Assembly: GCF_004005945.1 (NCBI RefSeq)
Contig: NZ_SACS01000003.1
Location: forward strand, 1 to 56,789
Direction: 5' to 3'
Length of the DNA stretch: 56,789 nt
From: Rheinheimera riviphila
Lineage (GTDB): Bacteria > Pseudomonadota > Gammaproteobacteria > Enterobacterales > Alteromonadaceae
Positions 17,934 to 26,206 of this stretch are shown piece after piece. The notes under the pieces are model-generated. The model did no database searches, was not told the DNA's origin, and saw nothing but the letters and a program-made list of their open reading frames with translations. A program made the translations under genes and the position numbers. The stretch's first letter is position 1; each line of letters opens with the position of its first letter.

Positions 17934-18439
17934 CGTGGGCGCAATTTTGCTTCTTAATCAGCTGCTTGGGCGGCTGTTTCCAAGTGATAGCTGTAGAACC
18001 GGACATGCTGCTCAAGGCCAGATTTGTAGCACGATTCGTGCAATTGACTGAATGGCCGCCACCACCGCCGACCCGCTTTCGGTATTGTGTTGCCGGGAAT
18101 ACGCCGTTGCTGCAGGCGTTACAGCAGACAAAGCTACATAGCTCACAAGGCGAGCCGTTGCAGATTGAGGCCATTGAGCAACCAGCCCAGGCATTAACTT
18201 GCCAGCTATTAATTCTGAGCCTGGACCAACACGCTGAACTTATTCGCTGGCAACAGCAGCTGGCAGCAACACCGCTGTTGGTGATCACTGACAATAGCGA
18301 AGCCTTTCATAGCCTGGCCGTCATCGGTTTAATCACCGAACCAGACGGCATCAGTTTTCGCATTAATCACAGTCTGGCACAGCAGCGTGGCCTTAAACTA
18401 AGTTCGCAGTTACTGAAGCTAGCCAGGGAAGTGATATAA
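17930..18439 (+). CDS. YfiR-like periplasmic regulator (DUF4154)
   Basis: A 169-residue exported protein of the YfiR family, which in Pseudomonas binds the periplasmic part of YfiN and keeps the cyclase off. N-terminal hydrophobic stretch (residues 5-20) is a signal peptide, then the family start LLKARFVARFVQLTEWP, and the typical end with FRINHSLAQQRGLKLSSQLL. The start at 17930 is preferred: GGAG lies nine bases before it and its ATG overlaps the receptor stop as ATGA; an ATG at 17915 sits within that GGAG. The family pattern of redox-sensitive cysteines is not obvious, so control by cysteine oxidation should not be assumed. Confidence 0.88.
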   Translation: MTWAQFCFLISCLGGCFQVIAVEPDMLLKARFVARFVQLTEWPPPPPTRFRYCVAGNTPLLQALQQTKLHSSQGEPLQIEAIEQPAQALTCQLLILSLDQHAELIRWQQQLAATPLLVITDNSEAFHSLAVIGLITEPDGISFRINHSLAQQRGLKLSSQLLKLAREVI

Positions 18440-18458
18440 ACAAAGACTGTTTTGGAAA

Positions 18459-18478
18459 AACATCAGGCCGGGGATGTT
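18459..18478. terminator. Weak hairpin between convergent genes
   Basis: AACATC (18459-18464) pairs with GATGTT (18473-18478), preceded by AAA and followed by CTC, in the 40-base gap between the YfiR-like and LysE genes. On the minus strand AACATC is followed by a short T-run, so it could stop the LysE transcript. Stem is short. Confidence 0.4.
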
Positions 18479-18479
18479 C

Positions 18480-19088
18480 TCAGTGCCAAGGCCACATCTC
18501 GTAAATTACCGGCACGACCGACGCAATCAACAATAAACCCATACTGATATTAAAAATCCGCTGCGGGAGCGGCTTGGCCAATAACGGCCGCAACAAAGCC
18601 CCAAACACCAGCCAGGTTCCGACACAAGGGAAACTCATCAACAAAAACGCCGCGGTAATTTGCACCACGTCGAAATAAAAGGAACCAGCCAAGGACGTAA
18701 ACGCAGCAATAGCGCCCGACGCCATCACCCAGGCTTTGCCATTAATCCATTGAAACAACGCCGCTTGCCAGAAGGTCAACGGCGGCCTTTTGATTGCATC
18801 AATAGTGCCTGGCGTGCTGCTGGCGATCCGCCACGCCAGCCAGATCAGGTAGCAGACACCGAGAATTTTAATGATCCAATGCAGCCACGGGTATTGCTGA
18901 AACACCACGCCAAAGCCGATGCCGACCAGCAGCACCATGGTTGGAAAACCCAGACAAATACCCAGTAAATGCGGCAAGCTGGCTTTAATACCGTAATTCA
19001 CGCCGGACGACATGATCATAATGTTGTTTGGGCCAAGGGTAATGGTACTGGAAAATGCAAAGAACAATACGGCGAAAAATACGTCCAC
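18480..19088 (-). CDS. LysE/RhtB family amino-acid exporter
   Basis: A 202-residue inner-membrane protein with about five to six helices. The start MDVFFAVLFFAFSSTITLGPNN contains the family signature GPNN, and KILGVCYLIWLAWRIAS is the conserved second block. Members export basic, branched or other amino acids; substrate cannot be assigned. It lies 16 bases after a periplasmic binding protein gene on the same strand and ends convergent with the YfiR-like gene. Confidence 0.88.
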   Translation of the reverse strand: MDVFFAVLFFAFSSTITLGPNNIMIMSSGVNYGIKASLPHLLGICLGFPTMVLLVGIGFGVVFQQYPWLHWIIKILGVCYLIWLAWRIASSTPGTIDAIKRPPLTFWQAALFQWINGKAWVMASGAIAAFTSLAGSFYFDVVQITAAFLLMSFPCVGTWLVFGALLRPLLAKPLPQRIFNISMGLLLIASVVPVIYEMWPWH

Positions 19089-19104
19089 GGTCAGCCTCGG
19101 TTGG

Positions 19105-19968
19105 TTATTGATGCTCTAACTTATGCCACAAGCTGGCATCGTCAATCGGCGTTAAGGGTGGTAAAAATGGATTTGGTAATTCAATCACCGTGCGCCGTTC
19201 CAACGCCATCTGGGTTAAATGCTTTTGAAAAAACTGCTGAAATAGCGCCAAAAAGCTACCGTCGGCCAATGCTTTGCGCAGGCCTGATTCGATCGTTGCC
19301 GCAAGTGCCAAATTGTCTTGTTTGACAAAAAAATACACGGCTCCCGGGTAATGGATGAGCCAGTCGGTTTCAATTACCAGACCTTGTTGCCGCCAGGTTT
19401 GCCTTTCAGCTTCAATTTCCAACACGCCGCGCGGAATGGCATCAACGCGGTCTTTTAATAACATCTGGAACAAGTTCTCATACTTCGACACCGCCAAAAT
19501 CGAAAAACGGCTGGCACGCAGAATTTCGGTATCCACCCAATCGTGCACCTGCGCAAAGCGAAGTTGCTGCAGCGCTTTTTTGTCGGCTAACTGGCTGAAT
19601 TTTTGCTGATCGGCAGCTTTGATCAGCAGCAACCGATAGCTGCCAAGGCCACGATAAATCGGAATTCGAATGGGTAAATATTGCAGTTCACGGTCACTCG
19701 ACGTCATGGTCCACACCACATCGATACCACCATTAGCGTTCAACAAATGCAGAGCGCGGCTTTTTGACATAGGTTCAGCGGAAGGTTGCAATTCTGCCTT
19801 TACCCCGGCTTTATCAAATGCAAGTTGCAACAACGCAATCGGATATTCCGAACGAAAGTCGCTCATGGTGGCAACTGCCGGATATTTGATGATCAGCGGT
19901 TGTGCACAGAGCGGTAACAACGCCCCACCCACCATCCATGTTAAGAACAAGGCCAGACATCGCCTCAT
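19105..19968 (-). CDS. Periplasmic substrate-binding protein (SBP_bac_3-like)
   Basis: A 287-residue secreted protein with a signal peptide at residues 1-23 and a two-lobed solute-binding fold. Features include LLQLAFDKAGVKAELQPSAEPM near the start of lobe one and a hinge pattern ending in GLRKALADGSFLALFQQFF. Such stand-alone proteins bind amino acids or related compounds; no ABC permease is encoded nearby. The gene leads into lysE after 16 bases, so the exporter and binding protein may serve the same class of molecule; that link is inference. Confidence 0.8.
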   Translation of the reverse strand: MRRCLALFLTWMVGGALLPLCAQPLIIKYPAVATMSDFRSEYPIALLQLAFDKAGVKAELQPSAEPMSKSRALHLLNANGGIDVVWTMTSSDRELQYLPIRIPIYRGLGSYRLLLIKAADQQKFSQLADKKALQQLRFAQVHDWVDTEILRASRFSILAVSKYENLFQMLLKDRVDAIPRGVLEIEAERQTWRQQGLVIETDWLIHYPGAVYFFVKQDNLALAATIESGLRKALADGSFLALFQQFFQKHLTQMALERRTVIELPNPFLPPLTPIDDASLWHKLEHQ

Positions 19969-20140
19969 TTCAGATCCTTCTCTATTTTAGGTAAATAAAG
20001 TGTAGCAAATTACCGGGCTATCACAACCTGAGTTTCGACAGGACAAGACGCAACGGCGACAAAGAGAGTTTGACGGACAGCTTGAGGAATTTTAGACACA
20101 AAAAAGGCAGCCGGAGCTGCCTTTTTAAACTACTTAAAAA
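19969..20140. other. Short intergenic region
   Basis: Holds the promoter region of the binding-protein gene on the left and the rplT terminator at 20101-20126 on the right. No gene seen. Confidence 0.5.
20101..20126 (-). terminator. Intrinsic terminator of the thrS-infC-rpmI-rplT unit
   Basis: AAAAAGGCAGC (20101-20111) pairs with GCTGCCTTTTT (20116-20126) around CGGA. The stem has T-runs on both strands, so it could stop transcription from either side; on the minus strand it lies just after rplT. Confidence 0.93.
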
Positions 20141-20500
20141 TTAAGCAGTTAAAGCTTGTTTCGCTTTAGACACCAGGGCAGCGAATGCACCTTTGTCATA
20201 TACAGCGATGTCAGCCAGAATTTTACGGTCGATTTCAACAGATGCTCTTTTCAGACCATCGATGAAACGGCTGTAAGATAAACCGTTTTGACGTGAAGCA
20301 GCGTTAATACGCGCGATCCACAGTTGACGGAATTGACGTTTACGTTGACGACGGTCACGGTAAGCGTACTGGCCGGCTTTGATAACTGCTTGGAAAGCTA
20401 CACGATAAACACGGCTACGGGCACCGTAGTAACCTTTAGCCTGGTTTAATACCTTCTTGTGACGCGCACGTGCGGTCACACCACGTTTTACTCTTGGCAT
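20141..20500 (-). CDS. rplT: 50S ribosomal protein L20
   Basis: A 119-residue basic protein of the large ribosomal subunit, needed early in assembly and, in E. coli, a translational repressor of this operon. The start [18 protein letters not shown] and the C-terminal domain with the [12 protein letters not shown] helix are the usual family sequences. It lies 16 bases after rpmI, and an intrinsic terminator follows. Confidence 0.98.
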   Translation of the reverse strand: MPRVKRGVTARARHKKVLNQAKGYYGARSRVYRVAFQAVIKAGQYAYRDRRQRKRQFRQLWIARINAASRQNGLSYSRFIDGLKRASVEIDRKILADIAVYDKGAFAALVSKAKQALTA

Positions 20501-20516
20501 TTAAAATCTCCTAATA

Positions 20517-20714
20517 TTATGCGTATGGCAAGCAGCGAGCGATACCAGCGACGTCAACTTTTGCAACTAACGTTTTTGGACCTAACTGACGCTTACGCTT
20601 AGAAGACTTCTTCGTCAGGATGTGGCGAAGATGTGATTGCTTACGTTTAAAACCACCAGAAGCGGTCTTTTTAAAGCGCTTTGCAGCACCTTTGTTGGTT
20701 TTCATCTTAGGCAT
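20517..20714 (-). CDS. rpmI: 50S ribosomal protein L35
   Basis: A 65-residue, lysine-rich large-subunit protein. The frame is open 18 codons further, but the start at 20714 gives [18 protein letters not shown], the normal N-terminus and length. The 104-base infC-rpmI gap is where L20 binds in E. coli to repress rpmI; the sequence here was not folded, so such control is only possible. Confidence 0.98.
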   Translation of the reverse strand: MPKMKTNKGAAKRFKKTASGGFKRKQSHLRHILTKKSSKRKRQLGPKTLVAKVDVAGIARCLPYA

Positions 20715-20818
20715 AGTTAAAAAACTCGCATTGTTTTGATTACAACGAATAATAAGGCGAAAAGCCACACTCCACTGCGTTACCGCAGCGGAACACGACT
20801 TTTACTTGTATGCACTTA

Positions 20819-21361
20819 TTACTTCTTATTTGGGGCCAGCATCATAATCATCTGACGACCTTCAACCCGGCTTGGGAACGATTCACAGATAGCGATATCT
20901 GCCATGTCGTCTTTAATCCGGTTTAAAACGTCAATACCGATGTCAAGATGCGCCATTTCACGACCACGATAGCGCAGCGTTACTTTAGCTTTGTCACCCT
21001 CTTCAATGAAGCGACGCAGGTTGCGTAGTTTTACCTGGTAATCGCCTTCATCAGTTCCAGGCCGGAATTTGATTTCCTTGATCTGGATCTGTTTTTGCTT
21101 CTTCTTCTGCTCTTTCGCAGCTTTACCCTTTTCGAAGAGGAACTTACCATAGTCCATTAACTTACAAACAGGCGGCTCAGCTGTTGGACTGATTTCTACC
21201 AGATCACAACCACCTTCCTCGGCCATCTTAATGGCATCAGCGGTACCTACTACACCTAATTGTTCACCTTCCAGACCAATCAAACGCACTTCGCGGACGT
21301 TGATTTCTTCGTTAATACGATTCGGTCTGTTCGTTGGTAACGGTTTCTTTCCTACTTTAAT
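20819..21361 (-). CDS. infC: Translation initiation factor IF-3, AUU start
   Basis: IF-3 keeps 30S subunits free and checks start codons. The 180-residue protein has the usual N-terminal and C-terminal domains with [14 protein letters not shown] (here [10 protein letters not shown]) and the [11 protein letters not shown] linker. No ATG/GTG/TTG fits: the only upstream alternative, TTG at 21376, lies in the ribosome site itself. The start is ATT at 21359-21361, with GGAGG eight bases upstream, matching the position and the AUU codon used by E. coli infC. AUU starts are discriminated against by IF-3, giving autoregulation. The gene lies 27 bases after thrS. Confidence 0.95.
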   Translation of the reverse strand: MKVGKKPLPTNRPNRINEEINVREVRLIGLEGEQLGVVGTADAIKMAEEGGCDLVEISPTAEPPVCKLMDYGKFLFEKGKAAKEQKKKQKQIQIKEIKFRPGTDEGDYQVKLRNLRRFIEEGDKAKVTLRYRGREMAHLDIGIDVLNRIKDDMADIAICESFPSRVEGRQMIMMLAPNKK

Positions 21362-21388
21362 GGTATGTTCCTCCAAGGATTAATATCA

Positions 21389-23299
21389 TCAGACCCGGTC
21401 TTTGATTTCTGTGGTTAGTTTTTCAACCAACGCTTGTACAGACATCTTTCCTAAGTCTTCGCCTTTACGTGTTCTTAAGGCTAAATCACCGGCTTCAACT
21501 TCTTTGTCACCGACGACAACCAGATAAGGAACACGGGCCAGCGTGTGCTCGCGGATTTTAAAGCCAATCTTCTCATTTCTCAAGTCAGAAGTTGCTCTAA
21601 TACCGTGAGATTTGAAAGTTTTTACTAATTCTTTGACATAATCGGCCTGATTATCGGTAATGTTCATTACCACAACCTGCGTTGGCGCCAACCATGCCGG
21701 CATTAAACCCGCATATTCTTCAATCAAAATACCGATAAAACGTTCCAGCGAGCCTAAAATAGCACGGTGAATCATCACCGGAACTTGCTTCTCGCCGTTT
21801 TCAGCCACATAAGAGGCGCCTAAACGTGCTGGCATTGAAAAATCGAGCTGCACAGTACCACATTGCCAGGCCCTGTCCAAACAATCGTGTAAGGTAAATT
21901 CGATTTTCGGGCCATAAAACGCGCCTTCACCGTGTAAATACTCGAATTCGATGCCCTTGCTGGTCAGTACATCGGCCAAAGCTTTTTCGGCTTTGTCCCA
22001 AATTTCATCAGAACCAACGCGTTTTTCCGGCCGGGTCGATAACTTGACGACGATTTTATCAAAACCGAAAGTTTTATAAGTCTCGTACACCATATCGATG
22101 CAACCACCGACTTCAGCTTCAATTTGCTCTTCAGTACAGAAGATATGCGCGTCGTCCTGAGTAAAACCACGCACCCGCATTAAACCGTGTAACGAGCCTG
22201 ATGGCTCATTGCGGTGACAACAACCAAACTCAGCCATCCGCAGCGGTAAATCACGGTAAGACTTTAAGCCCTGATTGAAAATCTGCACGTGGCCCGGGCA
22301 GTTCATCGGTTTAATCGCGTATTCGCGTTTTTCCGACTCGGTGGTAAACATCGCACTTGAGTATTTATCCCAGTGGCCCGATTTTTCCCACAGCGAACGG
22401 TCCATCATCAGTGGGCCTTTCACTTCGTCATAATCAAATGAGCGCAGTTTTTCACGGATATACTTTTCAAGTTCGGTGTAGATAGTCCAGCCATCGTTGT
22501 GCCAGAACACCATACCTGGCGCTTCTTCTTGCCAGTGGAATAAATCCAAAGCTTTACCGATTTTGCGGTGATCGCGTTTTTCAGCTTCTTCTAAACGGGT
22601 TAAATAAGCGCCAAGCTGCTTTTTATCCGCCCATGCAGTACCGTAAATCCGCTGCAGCATTTTGTTTTTGGAATCGCCGCGCCAGTAAGCACCGGCAACT
22701 TTCATAATTTTGAAGTGTTGGCAAAAACGCATATTCGGCACGTGTGGACCACGGCACATGTCGATGTATTCTTCGTGATGGTATAAACCCGGCTGGTCGT
22801 CTTTGGCGACATTCTGCTCGAGAATTTCCATTTTGTAGCTTTCGCCACGCGCAGCGAAGGTGTCGTAAGCTTGTTGCCAGCTGACTTTTTTCTTCACTAC
22901 GTCATATTCGGTTTTGGCCAGTTGCAGCATCCGCTCTTCCAGCGCTGCTAAGTCTTCGGTGCTGATTGGACGGTCTAAATCAACGTCATAATAAAAACCG
23001 TTGTCGATCACCGGACCAATCGCCATTTTGACGTGTGGCCATAATTGTTTGATGGCGTGACCTAATAAATGCGCACAAGAGTGGCGCAGAATTTCCAGAC
23101 CAGCTTCATCTTTGCTGGTCACAATCGCCAGTTTCACGTCACGGTCGATGATTTCGCAGGCATCAACCAACACGCCGTCGATTTTGCCGGCAATGGTCGC
23201 TTTGGCAAGGCCAGGACCAATGTCTTTGGCAACGTCTAATACAGATAAAGGGGCATCAAAAACGCGCTGACTTCCGTCAGGCAGAGTAATAACTGGCAT
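21389..23299 (-). CDS. thrS: Threonyl-tRNA synthetase
   Basis: A 636-residue class II synthetase that charges tRNA-Thr and proofreads serine. Domains: TGS (residues ~1-60), editing domain with HSCAHLLGH (~70-80), catalytic core with [26 protein letters not shown] and the zinc ligands, and C-terminal anticodon-binding domain. The open frame reaches 23338, but the ATG at 23299 starts [11 protein letters not shown] and has AAGGA nine bases upstream. The 23300-23440 leader carries two hairpins that imitate tRNA-Thr anticodon arms, so the enzyme very probably represses its own translation. infC follows after 27 bases. Confidence 0.98.
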   Translation of the reverse strand: MPVITLPDGSQRVFDAPLSVLDVAKDIGPGLAKATIAGKIDGVLVDACEIIDRDVKLAIVTSKDEAGLEILRHSCAHLLGHAIKQLWPHVKMAIGPVIDNGFYYDVDLDRPISTEDLAALEERMLQLAKTEYDVVKKKVSWQQAYDTFAARGESYKMEILEQNVAKDDQPGLYHHEEYIDMCRGPHVPNMRFCQHFKIMKVAGAYWRGDSKNKMLQRIYGTAWADKKQLGAYLTRLEEAEKRDHRKIGKALDLFHWQEEAPGMVFWHNDGWTIYTELEKYIREKLRSFDYDEVKGPLMMDRSLWEKSGHWDKYSSAMFTTESEKREYAIKPMNCPGHVQIFNQGLKSYRDLPLRMAEFGCCHRNEPSGSLHGLMRVRGFTQDDAHIFCTEEQIEAEVGGCIDMVYETYKTFGFDKIVVKLSTRPEKRVGSDEIWDKAEKALADVLTSKGIEFEYLHGEGAFYGPKIEFTLHDCLDRAWQCGTVQLDFSMPARLGASYVAENGEKQVPVMIHRAILGSLERFIGILIEEYAGLMPAWLAPTQVVVMNITDNQADYVKELVKTFKSHGIRATSDLRNEKIGFKIREHTLARVPYLVVVGDKEVEAGDLALRTRKGEDLGKMSVQALVEKLTTEIKDRV

Positions 23300-23317
23300 G
23301 TCATTTTCCTTACAGTG

Positions 23318-23338
23318 GTGACCCATACCAAGGGTCAC
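23318..23338 (-). promoter_or_regulatory. thrS operator, proximal tRNA-Thr(GGU) anticodon-arm mimic
   Basis: On the mRNA strand a 7-bp perfect stem GTGACCC/GGGTCAC encloses the 7-base loop TTGGTAT. The stretch ACCC-TTGGTAT-GGGT differs at one loop base from the anticodon arm I recall for E. coli tRNA-Thr(GGU). The GGU triplet lies at -30 to -28 relative to the thrS ATG, where E. coli has its anticodon-like triplet, and directly upstream of the ribosome site. Confidence 0.85.
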
Positions 23339-23372
23339 TTGTGAACAATAATGAAGGTGAATGTTCTTTAGC

Positions 23373-23396
23373 GTTTAACCATACGAACGGTTAAAC
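23373..23396 (-). promoter_or_regulatory. thrS operator, distal CGU anticodon-like hairpin
   Basis: On the mRNA strand an 8-bp perfect stem GTTTAACC/GGTTAAAC encloses the loop GTTCGTAT, which contains UUCGUAU: U33, anticodon CGU, A37 in tRNA terms. It sits about 35 bases upstream of the proximal arm, the place of the second arm in the E. coli thrS operator. Confidence 0.75.
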
Positions 23397-23444
23397 CAAC
23401 CGACACGGCGCGTAGCCTGTGCTGGTTTACCAAAAAGCGGCATT

Positions 23445-23474
23445 ATCTTACCCGTTTGTGCGCTTGGCAGGCAA
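23445..23474 (-). promoter_or_regulatory. Candidate sigma-70 promoter of thrS
   Basis: On the minus strand TTGCCT (23474-23469) and TAAGAT (23450-23445) are separated by 18 bases. The predicted start near 23438 gives a leader of about 140 bases that contains both anticodon-like hairpins, close to the leader length in E. coli. Confidence 0.6.
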
Positions 23475-23587
23475 CCACTGTTCCCAGCAAATACCAATCA
23501 TCTCCCCTGAATATTCACAAAAGCTATTTTTGTTCCATACTTGATTCACCTCGCCGTTCTGGTCGGCTGCAATCACGGAGCAAAGAT

Positions 23588-24448
23588 ATGTGGCAAGCGC
23601 TTGCTGAGCAAATCAGCGCAGAATTACAATTCGATTTTCAGATTGAGCATAAACAGCAATTACCCACCCACTCCGGCAATTTGCTTTATCAAATCCAGGG
23701 CCAGGAACAACAATTTTTCGTCAAACTAAATCAACGTGAAGTGCGGGACAGTTTCGAAACCGAAGCCTTGAGCCTGAACTATATAACGCAGCGCCATTGC
23801 CTGCGCACTCCCAAAGTCATTTGCGCAGGACAAACACTGGATAAATCATTTTTGGTGCTGGAATACCTACCACTCAGTAGCGAACATCCTTATGGCTGGC
23901 AGGCACTAGGCCACCAACTGGCCTTTTTGCATCAGGCCGATGATCAGGCGATGTATGGTTTTGACTGGGATAATTATCTGTCTGCCACCATGCAGCCCAA
24001 TCAGTGGCAAGCCAACTGGTCGAGCTTTTTCTCCGAGCAACGAATTGGCTGGTTGCTGCAGCTTTTGGCCGAGCAACAGCAGCATTTCGGCGACATTGAT
24101 ACCATTGTCGAAAAGGTCCGCCAGCGCTTACATGGTCACCAACCCAAACCAAGCTTGCTGCATGGCGAGCTGATCCGCAGCAATATTGGTTTTTTAGGCG
24201 AAATTCCGTTGTTGTTCGACCCGGCCTGTTATTTTGGTGATCGGGAAGCAGATTTGGCTTATGCCGGGATGTTTAACCCGTTACCGGCCAGTTTCTTTAC
24301 CGCTTACCAGCAGGTAAATCCGTTGCCTGAGGGTTACCTGGAACGGAAAGATCTTTATAATCTGTACCATCTTTTACACCACGCTTATTTGCGCGGCGGT
24401 CGTTATAGCTGGCAAGCGAAAGAATATATTCAGCAATTGCTAGGTTAA
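23588..24448 (+). CDS. Fructosamine kinase family protein (YniA-like) with altered catalytic motif
   Basis: A 286-residue protein of the fructosamine-kinase/YniA family, phosphotransferases that repair glycated amines by phosphorylating the sugar. The nucleotide-binding lysine is in FFVKLN, and the C-terminal signature FDPACYFGDREADLAYAGMF holds the metal-binding Asp. The catalytic motif, HGD in most members, is here HGE (Glu194) with LIRSN instead of LWSGN, so activity may differ. The start at 23588 is chosen for GGAG seven bases upstream; the longer open frame runs into the thrS promoter. It is followed after 29 bases by the hxpB-like gene, as yniA and hxpB are near each other in E. coli. 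Confidence 0.85.
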   Translation: MWQALAEQISAELQFDFQIEHKQQLPTHSGNLLYQIQGQEQQFFVKLNQREVRDSFETEALSLNYITQRHCLRTPKVICAGQTLDKSFLVLEYLPLSSEHPYGWQALGHQLAFLHQADDQAMYGFDWDNYLSATMQPNQWQANWSSFFSEQRIGWLLQLLAEQQQHFGDIDTIVEKVRQRLHGHQPKPSLLHGELIRSNIGFLGEIPLLFDPACYFGDREADLAYAGMFNPLPASFFTAYQQVNPLPEGYLERKDLYNLYHLLHHAYLRGGRYSWQAKEYIQQLLG

Positions 24449-24477
24449 ATAACACCAGCCGCCCGTTTCGGAGATGT

Positions 24478-25128
24478 ATGTCAGCTGCAGTAATTTTTGA
24501 TATGGACGGTTTGTTGCTTGATTCCGAAGATTTCTGGCAACAAGCTGAGTTTGAAATGTTTTCGTCATTAGGCGTGCCGCTTCAACCTGAGGATACCGCG
24601 CAAACGCTCGGCTGGCGCTGCGACTATGTGGTGCAACACTGGTATGCAAAATTTGCCTGGCAAGGCCCAACACCGGCCGAAGTCGGCGATGCCATTATTG
24701 ATAACGTGATCCAACTTATTATTCAGCAGGGTAAATTAATGCCGGGCGCACGTGAAGCCTTAGAGTTAAGCAAAAACTTAGGTTTACCAACCGCGCTGGC
24801 GACTTCTTCTAATCATCGAATGATGCTGGCTACACTCGAACATTTTGATTTGCTGCACTACTTTCAGGCGACTTGTTCGGCCGAATTTTTGCCTTTAGCC
24901 AAACCACATCCACAGGTTTACTTAAATGCCGCGGCAGCTTTAGGAATAGAACCACAGCAATGTGTGGCGCTGGAAGACAGTGTGACCGGGGTGATCGCGG
25001 CAAAAGCGGCGCGGATGCGTTGTATCGCTATTCCGGAGCATGCCAACTTCGACGATAGCCGTTACGGTATTGCCGATCTGAAGTTGCCATCATTGTTGCA
25101 GCTGACTGGCGCGGAGTTATTACGATGA
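24478..25128 (+). CDS. hxpB: HAD-family hexitol phosphatase HxpB (YniC)-like
   Basis: A 216-residue cytoplasmic HAD phosphatase. The nucleophile motif FDMDGLLLDSE has Asp8 and Asp10, motif II is LATSSN, the lysine is in LAKPHPQVY and motif IV is LEDSVTGVIAAKAA. E. coli HxpB dephosphorylates 2-deoxyglucose-6-phosphate and hexitol phosphates; the substrate here is inferred from the alignment of the motifs and its place next to a yniA-like gene. A GGAG ribosome site precedes the ATG. Its stop overlaps the SDR start as ATGA. Confidence 0.87.
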   Translation: MSAAVIFDMDGLLLDSEDFWQQAEFEMFSSLGVPLQPEDTAQTLGWRCDYVVQHWYAKFAWQGPTPAEVGDAIIDNVIQLIIQQGKLMPGAREALELSKNLGLPTALATSSNHRMMLATLEHFDLLHYFQATCSAEFLPLAKPHPQVYLNAAAALGIEPQQCVALEDSVTGVIAAKAARMRCIAIPEHANFDDSRYGIADLKLPSLLQLTGAELLR

Positions 25129-25922
25129 GTGAAACTCCGGTGATTAATCAGGTATCTCAAACTAACGCCAAAGTCGCATTGGTCACCGGAAGCGCCAAAC
25201 GCCTTGGCCGGGAAATCATCCGCACCCTGCATCAGGCCGGTTTTCGGGTTATTGTGCATTGTCGGCAATCTACGGCTGACGCAGCGCAACTTTGTCAGCA
25301 GTTGAATGCGCTAAGGCCAGACTCAGCCTGCTGGTTAAAAGCAGATTTAAACGATGACATCGCGCTTGCTGAATTCGCAGCGAAAGTTCCACAGCAATTC
25401 GGTAGACTCGATGTGCTGGTTAATAATGCCTCCAGTTTTTACCCTACACCGGTTGGCAGCGCCACATTAACGCAGTGGGATGATTTATTTGGCAGTAATG
25501 TCAAAGCTCCTTTTTTCCTGACACAGGCATTTGCCGCTGAGCTTTCCAAGCAAAAAGGTTGTGTAATCAATCTGGTAGATATCCACGCCGAAAAACCACT
25601 GGCAGAGCATTCTGTGTATTGCATGGCCAAGGCGGCGCTGGTGATGATGACCAAAGCGCTGGCGCGTGATTTAGCGCCTACAATAAGAGTGAACGGCATT
25701 GCCCCTGGTGCTATTTTATGGCCAAGTGCGCACACAACAGCAATGCCCACGCTGACCGAGCAGGATAAAACCGGCATTCTGGCGCAAATTCCGCTTGGTC
25801 ATTTAGGTCAACCCACAGATATTGCGCAAACGGTTTTGTTTCTGGCAACTTCGCCTTATATCACCGGGCAAATTTTGGCGGTGGATGGTGGTCGAAGTTT
25901 AGGCGGCGCTAATAAAGCGTGA
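25125..25922 (+). CDS. Pteridine-reductase-like short-chain dehydrogenase
   Basis: A 265-residue NAD(P)-dependent SDR. The cofactor motif is TGSAKRLG at about residues 22-29, NNAS follows, and the active YxxxK is in HSVYCMAKA. In place of the usual catalytic serine stands an Asp (LVDIHAEKPLAEHS), the pattern of pteridine reductases (PTR1/FolM-like), which reduce biopterin or dihydrofolate. The basic RLG in the cofactor motif points to NADPH. It overlaps hxpB as ATGA. The pairing with hxpB suggests co-expression, not a shared pathway. Confidence 0.8.
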   Translation: MSETPVINQVSQTNAKVALVTGSAKRLGREIIRTLHQAGFRVIVHCRQSTADAAQLCQQLNALRPDSACWLKADLNDDIALAEFAAKVPQQFGRLDVLVNNASSFYPTPVGSATLTQWDDLFGSNVKAPFFLTQAFAAELSKQKGCVINLVDIHAEKPLAEHSVYCMAKAALVMMTKALARDLAPTIRVNGIAPGAILWPSAHTTAMPTLTEQDKTGILAQIPLGHLGQPTDIAQTVLFLATSPYITGQILAVDGGRSLGGANKA

Positions 25923-25967
25923 CGGCGCTCGTCCAGCAAGCAACCGCACTGCGCGCTGGAGGTGATG

Positions 25968-26168
25968 ATGGACTTAATCCATAAAACCATACTCTGCCCA
26001 TTTTGCGGCCACCCAACCCATGTCACGCTGGATGTCAGTGGTGACGATCAAGATGATATTGAGGACTGCAGCAACTGCTGTAACCCCATTCATATCGTCA
26101 CCCACAAAGATGAACTGCACAAAAGCGTGCAGGTGTTTGTGGACGCCGAAGACGAGCAGATTTACTAA
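25968..26168 (+). CDS. CPXCG-motif cysteine-rich protein
   Basis: A 66-residue small protein with two cysteine pairs, LCPFCGH near residues 9-15 and DCSNCCNP near 45-52, likely binding zinc as a ribbon, followed by an acidic C-terminus. It belongs to a conserved gammaproteobacterial family of unknown role. The GGAGG at 25958-25962 best fits the ATG at 25968 among three adjacent possible starts (GTG-ATG-ATG). It follows the SDR gene after 45 bases. Confidence 0.85.
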   Translation: MDLIHKTILCPFCGHPTHVTLDVSGDDQDDIEDCSNCCNPIHIVTHKDELHKSVQVFVDAEDEQIY

Positions 26169-26206
26169 CAGCAGGATTGTCGGCAGTGAAGTCGCGGTAT
26201 CAACCT

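Noticed and set aside
23300..23338. thrS start at 23338
   Set aside because: This start lies in the operator hairpin and the extra residues are not part of the TGS domain.
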